Under the pieces are notes generated by a model that had not been told where the DNA came from, ran no database searches, and saw nothing but the letters and a program-made list of their open reading frames with translations. Positions 42,282-51,507 of a stretch of 64,000 nucleotides of DNA are shown one piece after another (position 1 is the stretch's first letter; every line of letters starts with the position of its first letter). The position numbers and the translations under genes are program-made. Location of the stretch: the NCBI GenBank assembly GCA_019749945.1, contig JAIEPF010000006.1, positions 62,001-126,000 on the forward strand. The letters are read 5' to 3'. The DNA comes from Burkholderiales bacterium. GTDB lineage: Bacteria; Pseudomonadota; Gammaproteobacteria; Burkholderiales; SG8-41.

Positions 42282-43208
42282 TCAGCTCAGCGCCGGCAGT
42301 GCCGTGCCGGCCTGCTGAAACAGGATGGAGCCGCCGACTGCGCCGGGCCAGCGCAACAGTAATCGGTTGCCGAGTTCGCTCACATCGCATCGCGCAGCGT
42401 CAAGCGCATCGCGCGTGGCGGAAAGGCTGTCGCTGGTCAGCACATAACCGGCAATCCACGGCAGCGCCGGAGTGGTGATGCCGAACTGTTTTTCAAGCGC
42501 GGCCTGGGTGACAAACAGCAGGGCGCCGCGCTGGGTATCGATGCGCCATTGTGTGCCGGACACCTGTGCCAGCAGGCCGGTGTAACGCGCATAACGCTGC
42601 GCCGCTTCCTGCGGATTGGCGACGCAGATCATCACTGCGGCGAGGCCGCGCGCATGGTTGCGATGTTCCAGCCAGCGCGGCTGCCACAGCAGCTCGGGTG
42701 TGTGCTGCTGGCAGTACTGGATGCGACCCTCGGCCATGGTGCCCGGCGGCACCCGGACCACGGTGAAGCGCGCGGTGCCGCTGCCTTCAGCAGTGCCGAT
42801 TTCACGCTGCAAGGCGACCGGGGGCAGCGGCGAAAACCCGTTTTTTGCCAACCGCGCATGATCGATGTCCGGCGCAACGGTGCCGAGTGCGATCAGGTGC
42901 AGTCCGGTGTAACGTTGAATGGAATTGCGCAGCTGCTGTGCGATGGCGGTGTCGCCGGTCGGGGTCAGGAACTCGAGATAACCCTCGCGCAGCATCACGC
43001 AGCGGTTGCCGGCGCCGGCCGGGGTCAGCGGACCGCCGGGTTCGAGGCGGTGCGACTGCTCGGAAAACGGCGTCAGCGTGAATCCGGCCTGCTCCAGCGC
43101 CGCGCTGGCAGTGTCGATATGCGGCACGAAATGCGCAACGTGGTCGATGTTGAGCTTGCCCGGCGGCGGATTCTGGGCGGCGGCGTCGAAAGCGGCGTGT
43201 TGCATCAT
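42282..43208 (-). CDS. VOC-superfamily (glyoxalase-like) protein
   Basis: 308 residues. Starts with NIDHVAHFVPHIDTASAALEQAGFTLTPFSEQ, a glyoxalase-like beta-alpha-beta-beta-beta unit with a metal His, then ENR-like CVMLREGYLEFLTP. A second, weaker repeat begins near AVMICVANPQEAAQRYARYTGL. This two-module layout fits Glyoxalase_3/DUF-type VOC proteins. Role unknown; it sits among ring-degradation genes where VOC dioxygenases or isomerases are common. Confidence 0.8.
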   Translation of the reverse strand: MMQHAAFDAAAQNPPPGKLNIDHVAHFVPHIDTASAALEQAGFTLTPFSEQSHRLEPGGPLTPAGAGNRCVMLREGYLEFLTPTGDTAIAQQLRNSIQRYTGLHLIALGTVAPDIDHARLAKNGFSPLPPVALQREIGTAEGSGTARFTVVRVPPGTMAEGRIQYCQQHTPELLWQPRWLEHRNHARGLAAVMICVANPQEAAQRYARYTGLLAQVSGTQWRIDTQRGALLFVTQAALEKQFGITTPALPWIAGYVLTSDSLSATRDALDAARCDVSELGNRLLLRWPGAVGGSILFQQAGTALPALS

Positions 43209-43217
43209 GTCACCGGT

Positions 43218-43613
43218 TCAGGGTCGGCGCGCGACCATGTCGATTTCCACGCGCGCATTGCGCGCCAGACCGCTGACGCCGATGCAGGTCCGTGCCGGGC
43301 GTTTGCCCGCCGGGAAATAGGAGGCATATACGGCATTCATGCGTTCATAGTCCGCGTTGAAATGCAGCAGGAATATGCGCACGGATACCACGTTGGGAAA
43401 ATCAAGGCCGCAGCCGGCGAGCACGCGCTGCAGGTTTGCCATGACCTGGCGGGTCTGCGCCTCGATGCCTTCCGGGTAGGGTGAGTCGTTTGCTGTGCCG
43501 CTGAACGGCATCTGTCCGGTCACGAAAACCCAGCCGTCGGCTTCAACGGCGTGAGAAAACGGCGCGACCGGGTCGGGAGCGCCGGCAATCATGTGAAAAA
43601 AGGGCAGGCTCAT
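43218..43613 (-). CDS. RidA-family (YjgF/YER057c) protein
   Basis: 131 residues. Conserved RidA features: FSHAVEADGWVFVTGQMP, QTRQVMANLQRVLAGCGLDFPNVVSVRIFLLHFNADYERMNAVYASYF and RTCIGVSGLARNARVEIDMVA with the imine-deaminase Arg. Such proteins hydrolyse reactive enamine/imine intermediates; clustered copies often act in a specific catabolic route. ATG 43613 begins eight bases after the preceding dehydrogenase gene. Confidence 0.9.
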   Translation of the reverse strand: MSLPFFHMIAGAPDPVAPFSHAVEADGWVFVTGQMPFSGTANDSPYPEGIEAQTRQVMANLQRVLAGCGLDFPNVVSVRIFLLHFNADYERMNAVYASYFPAGKRPARTCIGVSGLARNARVEIDMVARRP

Positions 43614-43621
43614 GGCGATGC

Positions 43622-44617
43622 TCAGTAACCGAGCCGGCGGTCGACGATGTTGCGCAGGGGGCGGCCGGCGACATGACGTCCGAAATTTTCGAACCAGCGG
43701 TCGAACAGCATGTCGATGTAACGCGGGTCGTCGCATGAAATGTGCGGCATCACCACCAGTCCCGGGGTGTTCCACAGCGGTGAATCGGGCGGCAGCGGCT
43801 CGGGTTCGAACACGTCCAGCACCGCGCCCGACAGCGCGCCCTTTTCCAGCAATGCGCGGAGTGCGATGTAATCGATGACCGGCGCGCGTCCGATGTTGAC
43901 TATGCCGGCACCAGCCTTGATTTTTTCAAGGCGCGCGCGGTTGAGCAGGCCGCGGGTCTGTGGTGTCAGCGGCGTGGTGACGATGACGAAATCCGCCTTG
44001 GGCAGCGCCTGGTCAAGGCGGGAGACCGGGTAGACGGCGTCGGCCGGCCGACCCGCCTTGCCGCTGCGGGTCACGGCGATCACCTTGAGCCCGAGTTTTT
44101 TCGCGGCGCGGCCGGCCGCCAGTCCCAGATCGCCGAAACCGATCACGACCACGGTTTTGCCCGAGACCGGGGTGGTGTAGGCCGGCCGCCAGAGGTGTTC
44201 GCGCTGGGCGTTGAGCACTCTGGGCATCTGCGCATTCAGCATCAGCAGCGCCATGGCGCAGGAGTCTTCCGCCTTGGCGCCGTGGGCGCCGCTGTTGTTG
44301 GTCAGCGTGATGCCGGCGGGCAGCCAGTCGAGCGGCATCAGCGCGTCAATGCCGGCGCCGGTGGTCTGGATCCACTTCAGTCGCGGAGCGCGCTCGCGCA
44401 GCCGCTCGCGCGGCGGATTCGAATTGATCATCAGGTCGGCGGTTTTCAGCGCGGCATCGAGGATGTCGCCGTCCCAGCCGATGGTGACGGTCAGGCGTCT
44501 GGCGAGCGCACGATGCCGCTTCGCGGCGGCAGCCCAGCGTTCTTCAGTCAGATGGAACAGCGGATTGCGCTTGCTCGCGCTTTCAAGGTGGAGGTGCAGC
44601 GCTGCGGTTTTTGGCAT
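43622..44617 (-). CDS. D-2-hydroxyacid dehydrogenase family protein
   Basis: 331 residues from ATG 44617. The NAD-binding motif is VVVIGFGDLGLAAGRAAKKLGLKVIAVTRSG, with NIGRAPVIDYIAL (catalytic Arg region), DVFEPEPLPP (Glu) and VVMPHISCDDPRY (His). It is a relative of the enzyme at 9925 but sits in the catabolic cluster, between the dioxygenase beta subunit and RidA. Probably handles a 2-ketoacid produced there. Confidence 0.88.
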   Translation of the reverse strand: MPKTAALHLHLESASKRNPLFHLTEERWAAAAKRHRALARRLTVTIGWDGDILDAALKTADLMINSNPPRERLRERAPRLKWIQTTGAGIDALMPLDWLPAGITLTNNSGAHGAKAEDSCAMALLMLNAQMPRVLNAQREHLWRPAYTTPVSGKTVVVIGFGDLGLAAGRAAKKLGLKVIAVTRSGKAGRPADAVYPVSRLDQALPKADFVIVTTPLTPQTRGLLNRARLEKIKAGAGIVNIGRAPVIDYIALRALLEKGALSGAVLDVFEPEPLPPDSPLWNTPGLVVMPHISCDDPRYIDMLFDRWFENFGRHVAGRPLRNIVDRRLGY

Positions 44618-44624
44618 GGCGTGT

Positions 44625-45131
44625 TCAGAGCGGAATGACGACAAGGGTGTCAAAACGGGGTGAATCCGGGACGACAATGCGTTTGCGGAAACGCGCTATG
44701 GCGCCGTCAACCTCGATTTCATCGACGTAGCGGCCGGCGCTGAACACCTGCATGGCGCCGTCGTGCATGGTGCGCACGACGATGTAGCTGGTTTGCGCGG
44801 TCCAGGCGCCGTTGTTCATGCCGGTGATTTCGGCGGGGCTGATCACGTGACGATAGACATGGGGTTCGTACACATTGACTTCGCGGATCGAGCTGACGCG
44901 GTCTTCGAGCATGTCACGGTTGTCGCAGAACCAGATGCCGATCGGCCGGCCCTGCCGGTAGTCCGGGCGGGGCAGGATCTGGTACAGGCACTGCTCGGTG
45001 AAAAAATGCGGCCAGCGTTCGAGTTCATCGTTGTCGATCGCGTTTGCGTATTCCGTCATCAGCCGCGCGATGGCGTCGCGCACCGCCACGGGCACGTCGG
45101 TCGCGGGGCCGGCAGGGGTCTTGGCGTTCAT
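44625..45131 (-). CDS. Aromatic-ring-hydroxylating dioxygenase beta subunit
   Basis: 168 residues of the SnoaL/NTF2-like ring-hydroxylating beta family: RDAIARLMTEYANAIDNDELERWPHFFTEQCLYQILPRPDY, then RHVISPAEITG and AGRYVDEIEVDGAIARFRKRIVVPDS. The beta subunit builds the hexameric alpha3beta3 oxygenase. It is 24 bases after the alpha-subunit gene. Confidence 0.9.
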   Translation of the reverse strand: MNAKTPAGPATDVPVAVRDAIARLMTEYANAIDNDELERWPHFFTEQCLYQILPRPDYRQGRPIGIWFCDNRDMLEDRVSSIREVNVYEPHVYRHVISPAEITGMNNGAWTAQTSYIVVRTMHDGAMQVFSAGRYVDEIEVDGAIARFRKRIVVPDSPRFDTLVVIPL

Positions 45132-45155
45132 GTCCTCTTCCTGTGGTTGCCGGGC

Positions 45156-46418
45156 TCAGACGCCCATCAGTTCGCGGTACAGCTTCCAGAAGCCGCGCAC
45201 CGAAGTTTCGGTGGCGCGAGTCGGCATGCCGCCGACGCCGCGGCCGCCCATTTCGATCACGGCCACATTGTCGAGATCGCCCTTGATGCCCTGCTGCACG
45301 AAATTGCCGATGGCGCCGTCTTCCATCGACACCAGTCCTGCCGGACCCACCAGGTTGCTCTGCTTGACGCGCACGTAGGTCTGCTCCTCGGTGTCATCCT
45401 CGAAGCCGATCAGCGTCCACACCAGTTCGCATTTGTCGGTGCCGCGGGTGATGATCTGGCGCGTGCCGATGGAATTGAGGATCTGCTGCAGCACGAAACC
45501 GGGAAAAATACTCTGGATGGAATTGGTGATCTGGTCCGGGTATTCCATCCACTGGTCGATCAGCGAGGGATCCTTCAGCCCGTAATTGGTTTTCATCGCG
45601 CGGATCATGCCCGAATCGTAGGCCTGGTCGCCGGCGTCGGTATAACGCTTGGTGAAAGTGATGTGGTGCCAGTTCCTGTCGTCCTGCCGGGTGCCGCCTT
45701 CTGCGGACAGCCGGTTCAGCTTGAATGTCGAAAAAAATGCGTGGAGCAGGCTGGGATGATAGTTGTCGCGGCTGTTTTCGACGTAGAGTTTCCAGTTGTT
45801 GTGCATGAACTGGCTGTAGCGGCCGAGGATTTTCGGTTTGCCGTGTAGGGTGCGCTCGATGTGTTCGACCATCACCGGCCCGAGGTAGTCGCGCAGCGGC
45901 GGGGTTGCCTCAGGGAATGTGCCGAAGATCAGGCCGCGGATGGTGTCCACGCGCAGCCGGATCAGCCGGTGTTTGGATTTGTCGAAGTCCTCCGGCATGC
46001 CGCCCTTGTCCTGGATGCCTTTTTCGAAGGCGATGGTCTTGAGGCCGCCCTCGAAGTCGTAGATCCAGTTATGGTACGGGCAGACGAAATTGTGGGCGCG
46101 TTTGCGGCTGCCTTTGGGTTCATAGCAGATGATCGAACCCTTGTGCACGCAGCGGTTGACCAGGGCATTGATGCCACCGTCCGCGGTGCGCACGACGATG
46201 ATCGGGCTGTCGCCGATGAAGGTCGTGATGTAGTCGCCAGGCTCGGGGATTTCAACTTCCAGCCCGAGGAAGCTCCAGGTCGGGCCGCGAAAAATCAGAT
46301 CCTGTTCCCAGGAGTAGATTTCGTGGTCGGCGAACACCTGCAACGGCACCCGCGTATAACCTTCCTGCGGCCAGGTGACGAGATCACGCATCGGGCGTGC
46401 TGCAACGGCTTGGCTCAT
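45156..46418 (-). CDS. Aromatic-ring-hydroxylating dioxygenase alpha subunit (Rieske)
   Basis: 420 residues. The N-terminal Rieske [2Fe-2S] site is CVHKG...CPYHNW (CxH then CxxH, near residues 91 and 113). The catalytic iron domain has YVENSRDNYHPSLLHAFF with the bridging Asp and two His ligands. The enzyme adds oxygen to an aromatic acid. No reductase or ferredoxin gene is seen nearby, so electron donors must be encoded elsewhere. The ABC importer genes upstream probably deliver the substrate. Confidence 0.93.
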   Translation of the reverse strand: MSQAVAARPMRDLVTWPQEGYTRVPLQVFADHEIYSWEQDLIFRGPTWSFLGLEVEIPEPGDYITTFIGDSPIIVVRTADGGINALVNRCVHKGSIICYEPKGSRKRAHNFVCPYHNWIYDFEGGLKTIAFEKGIQDKGGMPEDFDKSKHRLIRLRVDTIRGLIFGTFPEATPPLRDYLGPVMVEHIERTLHGKPKILGRYSQFMHNNWKLYVENSRDNYHPSLLHAFFSTFKLNRLSAEGGTRQDDRNWHHITFTKRYTDAGDQAYDSGMIRAMKTNYGLKDPSLIDQWMEYPDQITNSIQSIFPGFVLQQILNSIGTRQIITRGTDKCELVWTLIGFEDDTEEQTYVRVKQSNLVGPAGLVSMEDGAIGNFVQQGIKGDLDNVAVIEMGGRGVGGMPTRATETSVRGFWKLYRELMGV

Positions 46419-46466
46419 GCTCTGCTCCTGCCGGACGCTGCCGCAGGGCGGCAGCGCGGCAAACGG

Positions 46467-47456
46467 TTACCGGGCCTGCTTGGCTTTCAGATACGGTTCC
46501 GCGACAAAGGCGCTGTCCGGCACGTCCTTCTTGGCGGTGCCGCCCTGCTTGAAAATATCGTTCATGCGCTTCAGCGTGGCGATGTCCTCGGCCTCGAAGC
46601 TGGCGCGATAGATGTTGTCCCACAGGTTGGCGTAGGCGGTGGCATCGTCGGCTTTCATGTTTGCCGCCTTCATCAGGGTATCTGCGACTATGTTCTTGTT
46701 TTTGCTGCCGAATTCGGTCGCCTTGCGCACGGCGGAGACGTATTTCGCCACCGCTTCCGGATTTTTGGCGAGGTATTCGCTGTGTACGATGGCGACACCG
46801 ATGAAGGGTGCGGCCCTGGACTTGGTCATTTTGCGCCATTCATCGAGAAAGTTGCCGAGGCTGCGCAGTTTGACCTCGTTCATCTGCGCGATGGTGGTGG
46901 AGCGGATCGCACCGACGTCCATTTCCTTCTGTGACAGGAACTGGGCCAGCCGCGGCTCGGTGCCCGGAATCACGGTGTAGTCGGCGGGTTTCAGGCCGTG
47001 GTTGTTTTCGAGCAGGGCGGTGGCGATGGCATGTGTTGCGCTGCCGGGCGGCGACATGCCGATCTTCTTGCCCTTGAAGTCGGCGAAGGATTTGATCGGT
47101 GAGCCGTCAAGAACGACGAATTGCGCTTCGGCGAGCTGGGTGCCGAGGATGATCTTGATCGGCACGCCATCAGCGGCAATGTTGAGCGCACCGGCTGCGC
47201 TGGCGCCGAAGGCAACGTCGATCGCCTGGGAAACAATTGCCTTGGTCGGGCCGTTGACGTCGGCGAACTTGACCCATTCGACTTCAAGCCCTTCCTTCTC
47301 AAGGAATTTTTGTGTCTCGAGCAGCGCGCCAAAGCCCAGGCTTACGCCGCTGGTCCAGTAGCCGACCTTGATTTTTTGCGCGTGTGCGGTACCGCTCAAG
47401 ACCGCGAAGGCAAGCAGGGAAGCGGCAATCAGTCCGGTCCGGCGATTTGCAAACAT
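46467..47456 (-). CDS. ABC transporter substrate-binding protein (SsuA/TauA/NMT1 family)
   Basis: 329 residues with a signal peptide (MFANRRTGLIAASLLAFAVL, cut after AHAQ) and an SsuA-like body: KIKVGYWTSGVSLGFGALLETQKFLEKEGLEVEWVKF, DVAFGASAAGALNIAADG and KKIGMSPPGSATHA. It delivers the substrate to the ATPase/permease encoded upstream. The neighbouring oxygenase and UbiD suggest an aromatic acid rather than a sulfonate or thiamine precursor. Confidence 0.9.
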   Translation of the reverse strand: MFANRRTGLIAASLLAFAVLSGTAHAQKIKVGYWTSGVSLGFGALLETQKFLEKEGLEVEWVKFADVNGPTKAIVSQAIDVAFGASAAGALNIAADGVPIKIILGTQLAEAQFVVLDGSPIKSFADFKGKKIGMSPPGSATHAIATALLENNHGLKPADYTVIPGTEPRLAQFLSQKEMDVGAIRSTTIAQMNEVKLRSLGNFLDEWRKMTKSRAAPFIGVAIVHSEYLAKNPEAVAKYVSAVRKATEFGSKNKNIVADTLMKAANMKADDATAYANLWDNIYRASFEAEDIATLKRMNDIFKQGGTAKKDVPDSAFVAEPYLKAKQAR

Positions 47457-47496
47457 GGCGTGGCTCCTTGGTGGTCGAAAAAGAAAAGAGAGGGGG

Positions 47497-48291
47497 TCAG
47501 AGCAGCGCGCGCAGGCGCTGGATGTAACGGGTGACTTCGGGCAGCGTCGGATCCCTCGGCCTGTCGAGTTCAATGTCGACGAACTCGCGGACGCGCCCCG
47601 GGCGCGGCGCGAGCACCACGACGCGGTCGGCAAGTACGACCGATTCCTCGACATCATGGGTGACGAAGATGATGGTCATGTGCTTCATCTGCTGGATGCG
47701 CAGCAGTTCCTGATGCATCAGCGAACGCGTCTGGGCATCCAGCCGCGAGAACGGTTCATCCATCAGCAGGATGCAGGGGTCGAGCACCAGACTGCGGGCG
47801 AGCGCGACGCGGCTGCGCATGCCGCCGGACAACTGGTGCGGAAACGCATCCTCGAAGCCGTTGAGCCCGACGAGCTGCAGCGCTTCCAGCGCGCGGCGGC
47901 GGCGTTCGGCGCGCGGCATCTTGCCCGCTTCCAGGCTGAATTCGACGTTGGCGAGCGCGGTGCGCCACGGCAGCAGGCGGTCCTCCTGGAACATGTAGCT
48001 CACGCTGCGCCAGTCCTGGAAATCGCGTGACGGGATGCCGTTGATGCAGACATGGCCGCGATCGGGTCTGAGGATGCCCGAGATGATGTTGAGCAAGGTG
48101 CTTTTGCCGCAGCCCGAGGCGCCGAGGATCGCAAGTATCGATTGCGCCGGCACCTGGATGTCGATGTCCTTGAGTACCAGCAGCGATTGTCCCTCGCTGC
48201 CGTCGAACCACTTGCTGACGCTGCTGACGGCGATGGCTGCGGCGGTTGCCGCCGTGGCCGGGGATTCACTGGCGATTGCGGGCGCGTTCAT
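47497..48291 (-). CDS. ABC transporter ATP-binding protein (SsuB/TauB-like)
   Basis: 264 residues. Walker A GASGCGKST, Q-loop YMFQEDRLLPW, signature LSGGMRSRVALARSL, Walker B ILLMDEPFSRLD and the H-loop FVTHDVEES are all present. It energises the permease at 50539. The permease and ATPase genes are separated by ubiX and ubiD, an uncommon arrangement that ties import to decarboxylation. ATG 48291 is four bases after the ubiD gene. Confidence 0.93.
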   Translation of the reverse strand: MNAPAIASESPATAATAAAIAVSSVSKWFDGSEGQSLLVLKDIDIQVPAQSILAILGASGCGKSTLLNIISGILRPDRGHVCINGIPSRDFQDWRSVSYMFQEDRLLPWRTALANVEFSLEAGKMPRAERRRRALEALQLVGLNGFEDAFPHQLSGGMRSRVALARSLVLDPCILLMDEPFSRLDAQTRSLMHQELLRIQQMKHMTIIFVTHDVEESVVLADRVVVLAPRPGRVREFVDIELDRPRDPTLPEVTRYIQRLRALL

Positions 48292-48295
48292 GGCT

Positions 48296-49903
48296 TCAGG
48301 CGTTCCGCACCGGAGGTTTGGCGGCGAATGCCGAGCCGCGGATGCACATGCGGCCACGCGGGTCCTGCCACAGTTTTTGGTCGGCATGCAGCTTGCCGAG
48401 CGCCCGCGCCACCGACTGGAACTGGTGGTCGGCGAATTTCTCGGCGAGTTCCGTGTAGTACATCGGGACTTTTTCAATCAGGGCATGGATTTCGCCCGCC
48501 AGCGCGGCGATGGCCTGTTCGTCGGCGGCGGCCCTGGCCGGCACAGGGTCGGCCTTGCCGCCGGTGTAGTCCTTTATCTTCGCGGTGTCGGCATAGGCAT
48601 AGGCGATGCGCTCGAAACGTTCGTGCGGAATGCCTTCGCCGATGGTTGCATCGATGCCGACCTTGGCGCCGAGCGGCACCACGCCGGGCGGCATCACCGC
48701 CAGGCTGGGATCGAGCGGTTTGGCGCGCGCCCCCGGGATGATGATCACATCCTTGTCGCCCTGCACGCGGGTGGCGATCGCCCACTCGACGTCGGTGGCG
48801 TTGTGCACGTCGATGTCCTCGTCGACCACCACCACATGTTTGAGATCCATCACCGACAGGGCCGCGAGCAGTGCGTTTTTGCCTTCGCCCGCCTGTTTTT
48901 TGATCGAGATCACGGCATGCCAGAACGCGCAGCCGCCGAGCGTGACGTTGATGTCCTTCACCTGCACGCCCGCGTTTTTGAGGGCTGCGCGGATCGCGGC
49001 GTAGCGGGTGGGCGCGGCAAGCCAGGTGTTTTCCCAGGGCATGTGCAGCGCGTAATAAATCGGATTCCTGCGCATGGTCACGGCCTTGATGCGCACCAGC
49101 GGGTTCCAGTGCAGGCCGCCCATCAGGCGCGTGAACTCGCCGAAGCGGCCTTCCGGCCATACCCAGCCGGTGGGCAGGATCTCGCCTTCGAGCACGATTT
49201 CGGCATCGGCGATGCAGGGCAGGTCGATGGTTTCGCATTGCGCCATCTGCACCGGTGCGCCGCGCAGGCCGCCGGCGATGGCCATTTCATCGACACCGAT
49301 CGGGGCGCGGAAGCCCGAGCCCATGATTTCGATCGGGTGGGTGCCGATTGAAATCGAGATCGGGCACGGCCGTCCGGCCTCGTACGCGCGCTGCGCGTAC
49401 ATGCGCATGTTGTTCGGCGTCACGATGTCGATGCCGGTCAGGTTTTTTTCCTTGACGATGAAACGATAAATGCCGGAGTTCAGGCCGTATTCAGGATCGC
49501 TGGCGATGACCACGCCGGCGGTGATCATCGGGCCGCCGTCATAGATTGACGACATCGGGATCGGCAGCTTGAATAAATCTACTTCGTCCCCGGTCTGCAC
49601 GATTTCCTTGTTGGGGGCGTTTTCAATGTAGCGGGGCGGGATCGGGTTGTCGATCGCATGGCGCAGCCTGGTTTCGATTTCGCCGTATTCCGTGCAGCCC
49701 ATGGACATGATTGCGCGTTCGCGGGAGCGGATGATGCCCGATGCCACCGGTATGTCGTAGCCGATGACTTTTTCGAAAAAAAGCGCCTTGTCCGACTGGT
49801 CAACCAGCGTCGCGATGTGGCGGATGTCGACCGGTTGCCGGATGTCGATCAGTTCACCGGCGCTGCGCAACCGGTCCAGGAATTCGCGGAAATTCTCTTG
49901 CAT
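48296..49903 (-). CDS. UbiD-family prenylated-FMN-dependent decarboxylase
   Basis: 535 residues. Full-length UbiD fold with the prFMN/active-site motif EGRFGEFTRLMGG (Glu-Arg-Glu network), GLNSGIYRFIVK, and C-terminal PGARAKPLDPSL. These enzymes reversibly decarboxylate aromatic or alpha,beta-unsaturated acids. It lies 18 bases downstream of its cofactor enzyme UbiX. With the Rieske oxygenase and aromatic-type importer it points to a phthalate-like or hydroxybenzoate-like substrate, though ubiquinone biosynthesis UbiD cannot be excluded by sequence alone. Confidence 0.92.
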   Translation of the reverse strand: MQENFREFLDRLRSAGELIDIRQPVDIRHIATLVDQSDKALFFEKVIGYDIPVASGIIRSRERAIMSMGCTEYGEIETRLRHAIDNPIPPRYIENAPNKEIVQTGDEVDLFKLPIPMSSIYDGGPMITAGVVIASDPEYGLNSGIYRFIVKEKNLTGIDIVTPNNMRMYAQRAYEAGRPCPISISIGTHPIEIMGSGFRAPIGVDEMAIAGGLRGAPVQMAQCETIDLPCIADAEIVLEGEILPTGWVWPEGRFGEFTRLMGGLHWNPLVRIKAVTMRRNPIYYALHMPWENTWLAAPTRYAAIRAALKNAGVQVKDINVTLGGCAFWHAVISIKKQAGEGKNALLAALSVMDLKHVVVVDEDIDVHNATDVEWAIATRVQGDKDVIIIPGARAKPLDPSLAVMPPGVVPLGAKVGIDATIGEGIPHERFERIAYAYADTAKIKDYTGGKADPVPARAAADEQAIAALAGEIHALIEKVPMYYTELAEKFADHQFQSVARALGKLHADQKLWQDPRGRMCIRGSAFAAKPPVRNA

Positions 49904-49921
49904 GACTTCGTCCTTGTGGCG

Positions 49922-50542
49922 TTATTGCTGATCGTCTTTCAATACGTCGTTGCGGATGCCCTGCCAGCGGTGGATCGTCTCGTGCTGGACGCCGAACAGG
50001 TCGAGTACGCGGCCGACGGTGTGGTTGACGAGGTCATCGATGGTCTTGACCTTGCTGTAGAACGCGGGGACAGGCGGGAAAATCACCCCGCCCATCAGTG
50101 TCACCGCCTCCATGTTGCGGATGTGTGCAAGGTTGAGCGGTGCTTCGCGCGTGATCAGCACCAGCCGGCGGCGCTCCTTCAGGATCACGTCGGCGGCGCG
50201 GGTGATCAGGTTGTCGGCAAAACCGTGGGCCACGCCGGCCAGCGTTTTCATCGAGCACGGAGCGATCACCATGCCCGCAGTCAGGAAAGAGCCGCTGGCG
50301 ATGGTGGCACCGACATCGCGCACGTTATGCACCACATCGGCCAGTTTCTGCACATCCTTGCGGCCGAGCCGGTATTCCTGCCAGATGTTGAGCATGCCGG
50401 CTTCGGACACGATCAGGTGGGTTTCCCAGCCGCCCATGCGGCGCAGGGTTTCGAGGATGCGCAGGCCGTAGACGGAGCCGGTGGCGCCGGTCATCGCGAT
50501 GATCAGGCGTTGTCCGGGGACGGCGGTGGTTTTTTTGCTCAT
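49922..50542 (-). CDS. ubiX: UbiX-family flavin prenyltransferase
   Basis: 206 residues. Conserved: IAMTGATGSVYGLRILETL, IVSEAGMLNI, ASGSFLTAGMVIAPCSMKTLAGVAHG and RRRLVLITREAPLNLAHIRNM, with the dimethylallyl-phosphate-binding Arg/Glu residues. It makes prenylated FMN for the UbiD enzyme encoded next. Its start overlaps the ABC permease stop by four bases (ATGA). Confidence 0.94.
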   Translation of the reverse strand: MSKKTTAVPGQRLIIAMTGATGSVYGLRILETLRRMGGWETHLIVSEAGMLNIWQEYRLGRKDVQKLADVVHNVRDVGATIASGSFLTAGMVIAPCSMKTLAGVAHGFADNLITRAADVILKERRRLVLITREAPLNLAHIRNMEAVTLMGGVIFPPVPAFYSKVKTIDDLVNHTVGRVLDLFGVQHETIHRWQGIRNDVLKDDQQ

Positions 50543-51351
50543 GAGCCTTCAGCCTCTTTTTTCCAGCGGAACACGTGGTTTTCCAGAGGGCGCAGTATGC
50601 CCATTTCCAGTATCGCCATCATCATCACCAGGGTGATGGTCCAGGCAAACACCTGGTCGGTCTGGATCAGGTCGGCGGCCTGGCGCAGCCGGTAGCCGAC
50701 GCCGCTGGACGAGCCCAGCGTTTCGGCCACCAGTGACACCCGCCAGCCGAAACCGAAGGCGAGCCGCGCGCCGGAGAAAAAGTAGGGCAGGATGGTCGGC
50801 AGATAGATCTTGATCATCACCTTGTGCGCCGGCATGCGCAGGGTTTGCGCGAGTTCGATGAAATCGGCGTTGACGGTGCGCGTGCCCTGCCAGACGTTGG
50901 TGATGATCAGCGGCATTGCGGTCATGAATACGACGAACACCGTGGTGGCGTTGGATACGCCAAACCAGATGATCGCGAAAGTCGCCCAGATTGCCGAGGA
51001 CACGGTGTTCATCACCGGTATGATCGGTTCGAAGAAATCGCCGAGCCGGCGGTTTGAGCCGAGTATGATGCCGAGCGGCAGTCCGACAGCCGTGGCCAGC
51101 AGAAAACCGGTGCCGACGCGGCCCAGCGTGATCCCCAGATTCGACCACAGGTCACCGTTGCCGGCGATGGTGCGGAATGCTTCGAGTACGCGCGGCGGGC
51201 CGGGCAGGATGAAATGCGGCATCGGCAGCGATGCGATCCACCAGATGGCGAGAATCACCCCCAGCAGCGCAAAACGCTGGGCAACAAGACTAATACGCCA
51301 TTTTCGCGGCGGCGTTCTGGCGTGTATGCTTTCTTCGAGTACGGTCGGCAT
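50539..51351 (-). CDS. ABC transporter permease (SsuC/TauC-like)
   Basis: 270 residues with about six helices and the BPD_transp_1 EAA-type loop ELAQTLRMPAHKVMIKIYLPTILPYFFSG. It forms the membrane channel for the substrate-binding protein and ATPase further along the cluster. A GTG/ATG start near 51351 is used; the 156-base gap upstream is the longest inside the cluster and may hold an internal promoter. Confidence 0.92.
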   Translation of the reverse strand: MPTVLEESIHARTPPRKWRISLVAQRFALLGVILAIWWIASLPMPHFILPGPPRVLEAFRTIAGNGDLWSNLGITLGRVGTGFLLATAVGLPLGIILGSNRRLGDFFEPIIPVMNTVSSAIWATFAIIWFGVSNATTVFVVFMTAMPLIITNVWQGTRTVNADFIELAQTLRMPAHKVMIKIYLPTILPYFFSGARLAFGFGWRVSLVAETLGSSSGVGYRLRQAADLIQTDQVFAWTITLVMMMAILEMGILRPLENHVFRWKKEAEGS

Positions 51352-51507
51352 GGGCGGTATCGGGCTCAGCTGGGCTGCGGTTGCGGCATAGCGGATGCTC
51401 CAAGCACGATCCGCGCCAACCCGCAGCCCGGGCAGCCTTCGAACGCAGGTATTTTTTTGATCATACGCTTTGCGCCCGATGACCGGTGTGCTGCGGCAGA
51501 CACGGTC

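Noticed and set aside
51366..51464. Small minus-strand ORF (32 residues) containing CPGCG between the permease and thioesterase genes
   Set aside because: No ribosome binding site and no further support; probably chance in the spacer.
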